Positions 60,857 to 64,000 of a DNA stretch of 64,000 nucleotides are shown piece after piece. The position numbers and the translations under genes are program-made. Origin of the DNA: Simiduia sp. 21SJ11W-1 (GTDB lineage Bacteria > Pseudomonadota > Gammaproteobacteria > Pseudomonadales > Cellvibrionaceae); the NCBI RefSeq assembly GCF_024138675.1, contig NZ_CP090959.1, positions 1,519,501 through 1,583,500 of the forward strand, given 5' to 3'. Below the pieces are notes generated by a model. That model was not told where the DNA came from. It saw only the letters and a list, made by a program, of their open reading frames with translations, and searched no databases. Within the stretch, counting starts at the first letter, position 1. Every line of letters starts with the position of its first letter.

Positions 60857-61525
60857 ATGACATTGTTGTCGGAACCCCTAGAGCAGGCGTTGCAAAAATG
60901 TAATGTCACCACCACCCAGTGCCAGCAGCTCATTCAGCGGTTGCTGGATTACGGTGTGATCTGCCGCGATGAAAGCCAGATTGAAGCCGATTTTTACGAT
61001 TTGTTTTTGCGCATAGAGCCGCTGCTTGATGACTACTTTGCCATTGCCGGTGTGCGCTTTCATCACGATACCCGCTTTGAGTATGTGCGCCTGATTCCGC
61101 CCGGCTCACGCATTCCGGGCGTAGACGATGAAGCCGAAGAGTCACCCTTTGGCGGCGGCTTGCGAGCCGCACTCCCGCCTATGGTGGTTGCGGTTACGCT
61201 AGTGCTGGCCGTTGAGTATGAGAAAAGCCTGCGCGAGGCGCGCATTGATGAGCAAGGTTGTACGAGCCTTGCGCTCGAGGCGTTAAACTTGTCGCTAAAA
61301 AATCTGTTGGGCCGCAGCCTGCCTGAAAATCTGCAGGAGCGCCGCACCCTGTTTCGTCAATTGCGGCAATTGCGGGTGGTGCGCATGGCCGCAGATGCCG
61401 ATGTACTGCAGGGCGATAGCTGGCTGCTGATTCGCCCGATGATCCTCACACTGGTAACCCCCGATGTCATTGCCCAAGTGATGCAGGCAGAAGCAGAGCC
61501 CTTACTTGCGCAGGAAGCAGACTGA
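60857..61525 (+). CDS. mksE: Condensin subunit MksE (Wadjet JetB-like)
   Basis: 222 residues. Winged-helix protein with TTQCQQLIQRLLDYGVICRD, DLFLRIEPLLDDYFAIAGV, a Pro/Gly-rich insertion (IPPGSRIPGVDDEAEESPFG) and PMVVAVTLVLAVEYEKSLRE. It corresponds to MukE/MksE, the kite-like partner of the kleisin. The stop overlaps the mksB ATG by one base. Confidence 0.88.
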   Translation: MTLLSEPLEQALQKCNVTTTQCQQLIQRLLDYGVICRDESQIEADFYDLFLRIEPLLDDYFAIAGVRFHHDTRFEYVRLIPPGSRIPGVDDEAEESPFGGGLRAALPPMVVAVTLVLAVEYEKSLREARIDEQGCTSLALEALNLSLKNLLGRSLPENLQERRTLFRQLRQLRVVRMAADADVLQGDSWLLIRPMILTLVTPDVIAQVMQAEAEPLLAQEAD

Positions 61526-64000
61526 TGTTTTTACAAAAATTTATTTACGTAAATTGGGGCAATATTCCCAACGGCGAATTTGAATTCGGCCCCACCAATT
61601 TGTTTTCCGGTGGTAATGGTTCGGGTAAAACCACCGCCGCCGATGCTATTCAAACGGTGATGACCGCCGCTCACGATGGCTTGTTTCATTTTAACCCGGG
61701 CCAGGATGAATCTACCCAGCGCGGGCGCGGTGGCAAGCAGGTACGTACACTGGCTTCCTACGTACTGGGGTGTGACGATGGCGCCTACGCACGTCCTGAT
61801 TCCGCCTTTGGCTATTTGGCGGCGGTGTTTGTGCCCCACGCCGGTGAAGATGCAGAGCCTTTTACCGCATTGTTGGCGATGAGTGCCTTTGTCGAGCGCA
61901 GCGGCAAGCACGCCACTGCGCGCCTGAATGATTTGGATTTTTACATCTTGCCGGATGTTAAGCTCACCTTGGCCGAGCTTGTACGTGAGGATAAAGGCGG
62001 GCGCTATGTGGTGCCCAGCGATCAGATTTTTGCCCTGTTAAAAACTGCCCATGGTGCAGCCGGTGTTGAACGTTACGAGCGCAAAAAAGCCTACCTGTGC
62101 CGTTTATATGGTGCGCTGAAGGGCCGCGATGATGCGGTATCCGAGCGCGAGGCGCTCAATGCCGCGCGCGCGTTTTCGCGGTTTATGGCCTACAAGCCGA
62201 TTCGCGCCATCGACGATTTTGTGGCCACCGAAATTCTTGAGCCCAAAGACATGGGTGACGCCGTGCGCGATGTGTCGGCGATGCTCAAGCGTATTCACAC
62301 CATGGAAGCCGATGCCCGCGCTGTGCAAGAAAGTGCACAACGGTTAAAAGGCGCACGCGATAGCGCAGATACTTTTATTGACCAATGGCTGGCCATGCAA
62401 AAGCTGCGCTACGCCGGAGCGCGCCGCCACTACAACGAAAGCCAGGGCCGCTATTTGCGAGCCAAAGAGCGCCAATCGGCATTGCTGGCCGGGCTTGAAG
62501 TTAACGCCCGCGATGCCGAAGTGGCGAAAGACCGGATTGCCGGCTTGCAACAAGAGCTTAACGAGCTGCACCTGCAGCAGCTGCAGGTGCCGGCGCTGCG
62601 CGACAAGGTGGCGCTAGAGGCCCAACGTGACAAACTTGAATCGGCCATTCATCGCGCAACTGTGCCGCTGTTACAAGATATTAGCCAATTAAAGCAGGCC
62701 CAAACGGCTGCCGATGAACTGCTTAAGGTTCAGGGGCAACCCGCAGCTTGGCCCGCCTTGCGCACGCCCGCGCTCAAAAAGCGGCTGGCTGCTATTGCCC
62801 AGCGTCAGGCCGGTGAACCCGTTGCCCTGCACGAGCTCACCAATAAAGACTGGATCGATTTAAGCCCACTAGAGCAACACTTGGATCAGGCGCAGGCGCT
62901 GCAAGCGCAGCACAACGCCTGGGTTGATGTTTGGCTTGCGCCCGATCAGGGCTTGCTGCAAACCCTTCAGCGCGATTTGGATCGCGAGCGTCAACAACTT
63001 GAAAAATTAGAGCGCCAGGTTCAATCGAAACAGGCCGAAATATCCCAGCTTGAAGGTCAGCAGGTTAACTACCCGGCCTTTGTGCGCGTGGCGCTCGATG
63101 CCCTGCGCAAGCAGCTGCCGCAGGCCGATGCCCGGGTGCTGTGTGACCATGTAGAGGTGACAGATCCCGCCTGGCAGAATGCCATTGAAGGCTATGTTGG
63201 CGGTGCACGCTTTGGCATTTTGGTTGCAGAAGAGTATGAGGCAGAAGCCATACAGCTATTGCGCGCCATGCCCGGGCGAGACAATCGCGCGCGGGTGATT
63301 CAGGGCAGCAAAGCCCGGGCCGATGCCGATAAGCTTCGCGATGAAGGCGACTCTCTGGTGAGCGTGTTGTCTTTCAGCCATGAAACAGCCCGCCACTACA
63401 TGCAGGCAAGCTATGGCCAGGTGAAGCGTGTGAAAGATGCGGCCGCCCTCAAAGGTGTAAGGCGCGGTATTACCGTTGATGCCTTGGGCGCTGCAAATTA
63501 TGCGCTGTTTCGTTGCGATCTGGACGACGGTGATTTGGTGTTTGGCCACCATGCGCGCGAGCGCGCGCAGGCGGCAAAAAAGCAAGAACTCGACGAATTG
63601 TTTGCGCTACTCAATGCCAGCCGCACATCCATTGCCTCGCTGGAGGCAGTATACGCCTTGGTGCGGCCATTGGCGGCTTGCCGCTACGCCGATGGTTTGC
63701 AATCGCTGCTGGATTTACAGCGCGAACTGGATGCCACCAGCCAGCGCATGGAGCGTTTGGCGCTGGAAGATCACGGCGCATTAACTGAAACCATGGCCAA
63801 AGTGGAGGTGCAGCTTGCCGAGCAAAAACAAAAGGCCGAGCAACTGCAAGACCAGCGCATTGAGCTTGAAGCCGAGCGCCGCACAGTAGATGCCGAGTGC
63901 AAGAAACTCAATGCCCAGCAGGACGACACCCTCGCGGTGCTGGAAACCGCCGAAGATAACCTTGCCGCGGTGGGGCGGCTTTGGCAGGCGTTCGACCCGG
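61525..64000 (+). CDS. mksB: SMC-like ATPase MksB (Wadjet JetC-like), cut by window end
   Basis: 825 residues visible; the frame is open to the last base. N-terminal head: FIYVNWGNIPNGEFEFGPTN, Walker A SGGNGSGKTTAADAIQTVM, then QDESTQRGRGGKQVRTLASY. Long coiled coils (LQQELNELHLQQLQVPALRD) flank a hinge-like domain near 540-640 (NAIEGYVGGARFGILVAEEY). The C-terminal head with signature and Walker B is outside the window. It forms the motor of the Mks condensin. Whether a fourth gene (mksG/jetD nuclease) follows cannot be seen. Confidence 0.9.
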   Translation, partial: MFLQKFIYVNWGNIPNGEFEFGPTNLFSGGNGSGKTTAADAIQTVMTAAHDGLFHFNPGQDESTQRGRGGKQVRTLASYVLGCDDGAYARPDSAFGYLAAVFVPHAGEDAEPFTALLAMSAFVERSGKHATARLNDLDFYILPDVKLTLAELVREDKGGRYVVPSDQIFALLKTAHGAAGVERYERKKAYLCRLYGALKGRDDAVSEREALNAARAFSRFMAYKPIRAIDDFVATEILEPKDMGDAVRDVSAMLKRIHTMEADARAVQESAQRLKGARDSADTFIDQWLAMQKLRYAGARRHYNESQGRYLRAKERQSALLAGLEVNARDAEVAKDRIAGLQQELNELHLQQLQVPALRDKVALEAQRDKLESAIHRATVPLLQDISQLKQAQTAADELLKVQGQPAAWPALRTPALKKRLAAIAQRQAGEPVALHELTNKDWIDLSPLEQHLDQAQALQAQHNAWVDVWLAPDQGLLQTLQRDLDRERQQLEKLERQVQSKQAEISQLEGQQVNYPAFVRVALDALRKQLPQADARVLCDHVEVTDPAWQNAIEGYVGGARFGILVAEEYEAEAIQLLRAMPGRDNRARVIQGSKARADADKLRDEGDSLVSVLSFSHETARHYMQASYGQVKRVKDAAALKGVRRGITVDALGAANYALFRCDLDDGDLVFGHHARERAQAAKKQELDELFALLNASRTSIASLEAVYALVRPLAACRYADGLQSLLDLQRELDATSQRMERLALEDHGALTETMAKVEVQLAEQKQKAEQLQDQRIELEAERRTVDAECKKLNAQQDDTLAVLETAEDNLAAVGRLWQAFDP

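Overview
The window looks like chromosomal sequence from a marine, Cellvibrio-like gammaproteobacterium. The basis is gene order typical of that class (alaS-lysC-csrA-tRNA-Ser, smc-zipA-ligA, ppiB-lpxH diverging from glnS-cysS), GluRS and GlnRS encoded together, E. coli-type hemB and acnB, a PEP-CTERM protein and a very large RTX adhesin. The genus is inference. Coding density is normal except at 16.9-18.2 kb, 25.7-30.0 kb and a few shorter gaps.

Layout. 1-11.1 kb: the 3' part of a giant type I secreted adhesin with 21 almost identical 267-bp repeats, then Calx-beta, Ig/cadherin-like, VWA and RTX modules. 11.3-17.3 kb: M23 peptidase, Trm112-like protein, HIT protein, alaS, lysC, csrA. 17.4-18.0 kb: tRNA-Ser(GCU) followed by three ~183-bp tandem units, two of which end in a copy of the tRNA 3' end. 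18.2-25.7 kb: dicarboxylate/amino-acid symporter, PTPS-like protein, sensor kinase, porin plus small phosphate-binding-like protein, gltX. 25.8-27.1 kb: tRNA-Ala(GGC) with a downstream element of the same architecture, then three small unknown genes. 27.4-30.6 kb: BI-1-like membrane protein, PEP-CTERM protein, sparse DNA, DUF6491-like protein. 30.7-32.9 kb: tRNA-Asp and tRNA-Val, ccmH-ccmI. 33.0-40.6 kb: smc, zipA, ligA and a transglycosylase-like lipoprotein. 40.6-49.3 kb: HAD phosphatase, AraC regulator, a fatty-acid group (acyl-CoA dehydrogenase, SCP2 protein, acyl-CoA ligase), patatin, TetR regulator. 49.3-59.3 kb: acnB, DUF1289 protein, miaE, lpxH-ppiB, glnS, cysS, hemB, DUF3012 lipoprotein. 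59.35 kb to the end: mksF-mksE-mksB, a MukFEB-like condensin of the Mks/Wadjet family, cut off by the window edge.

The most unusual signal is the pair of tRNA-associated elements. tRNA-Ser and tRNA-Ala are each followed by a ~181-184-nt element that ends in a copy of its own tRNA 3' end. The two elements differ in sequence but appear to share one order of hairpins: terminator hairpin, GGTTC box, long hairpin, GCA-triloop hairpin, tetraloop hairpin. Because the stems differ in sequence yet still pair, this suggests a structured RNA. The layout recalls the E. coli tyrT/rtT repeats. The other main points are the mosaic adhesin repeat array, two different condensins (Smc and Mks) in one window, and an unexplained three-gene cluster beside tRNA-Ala.
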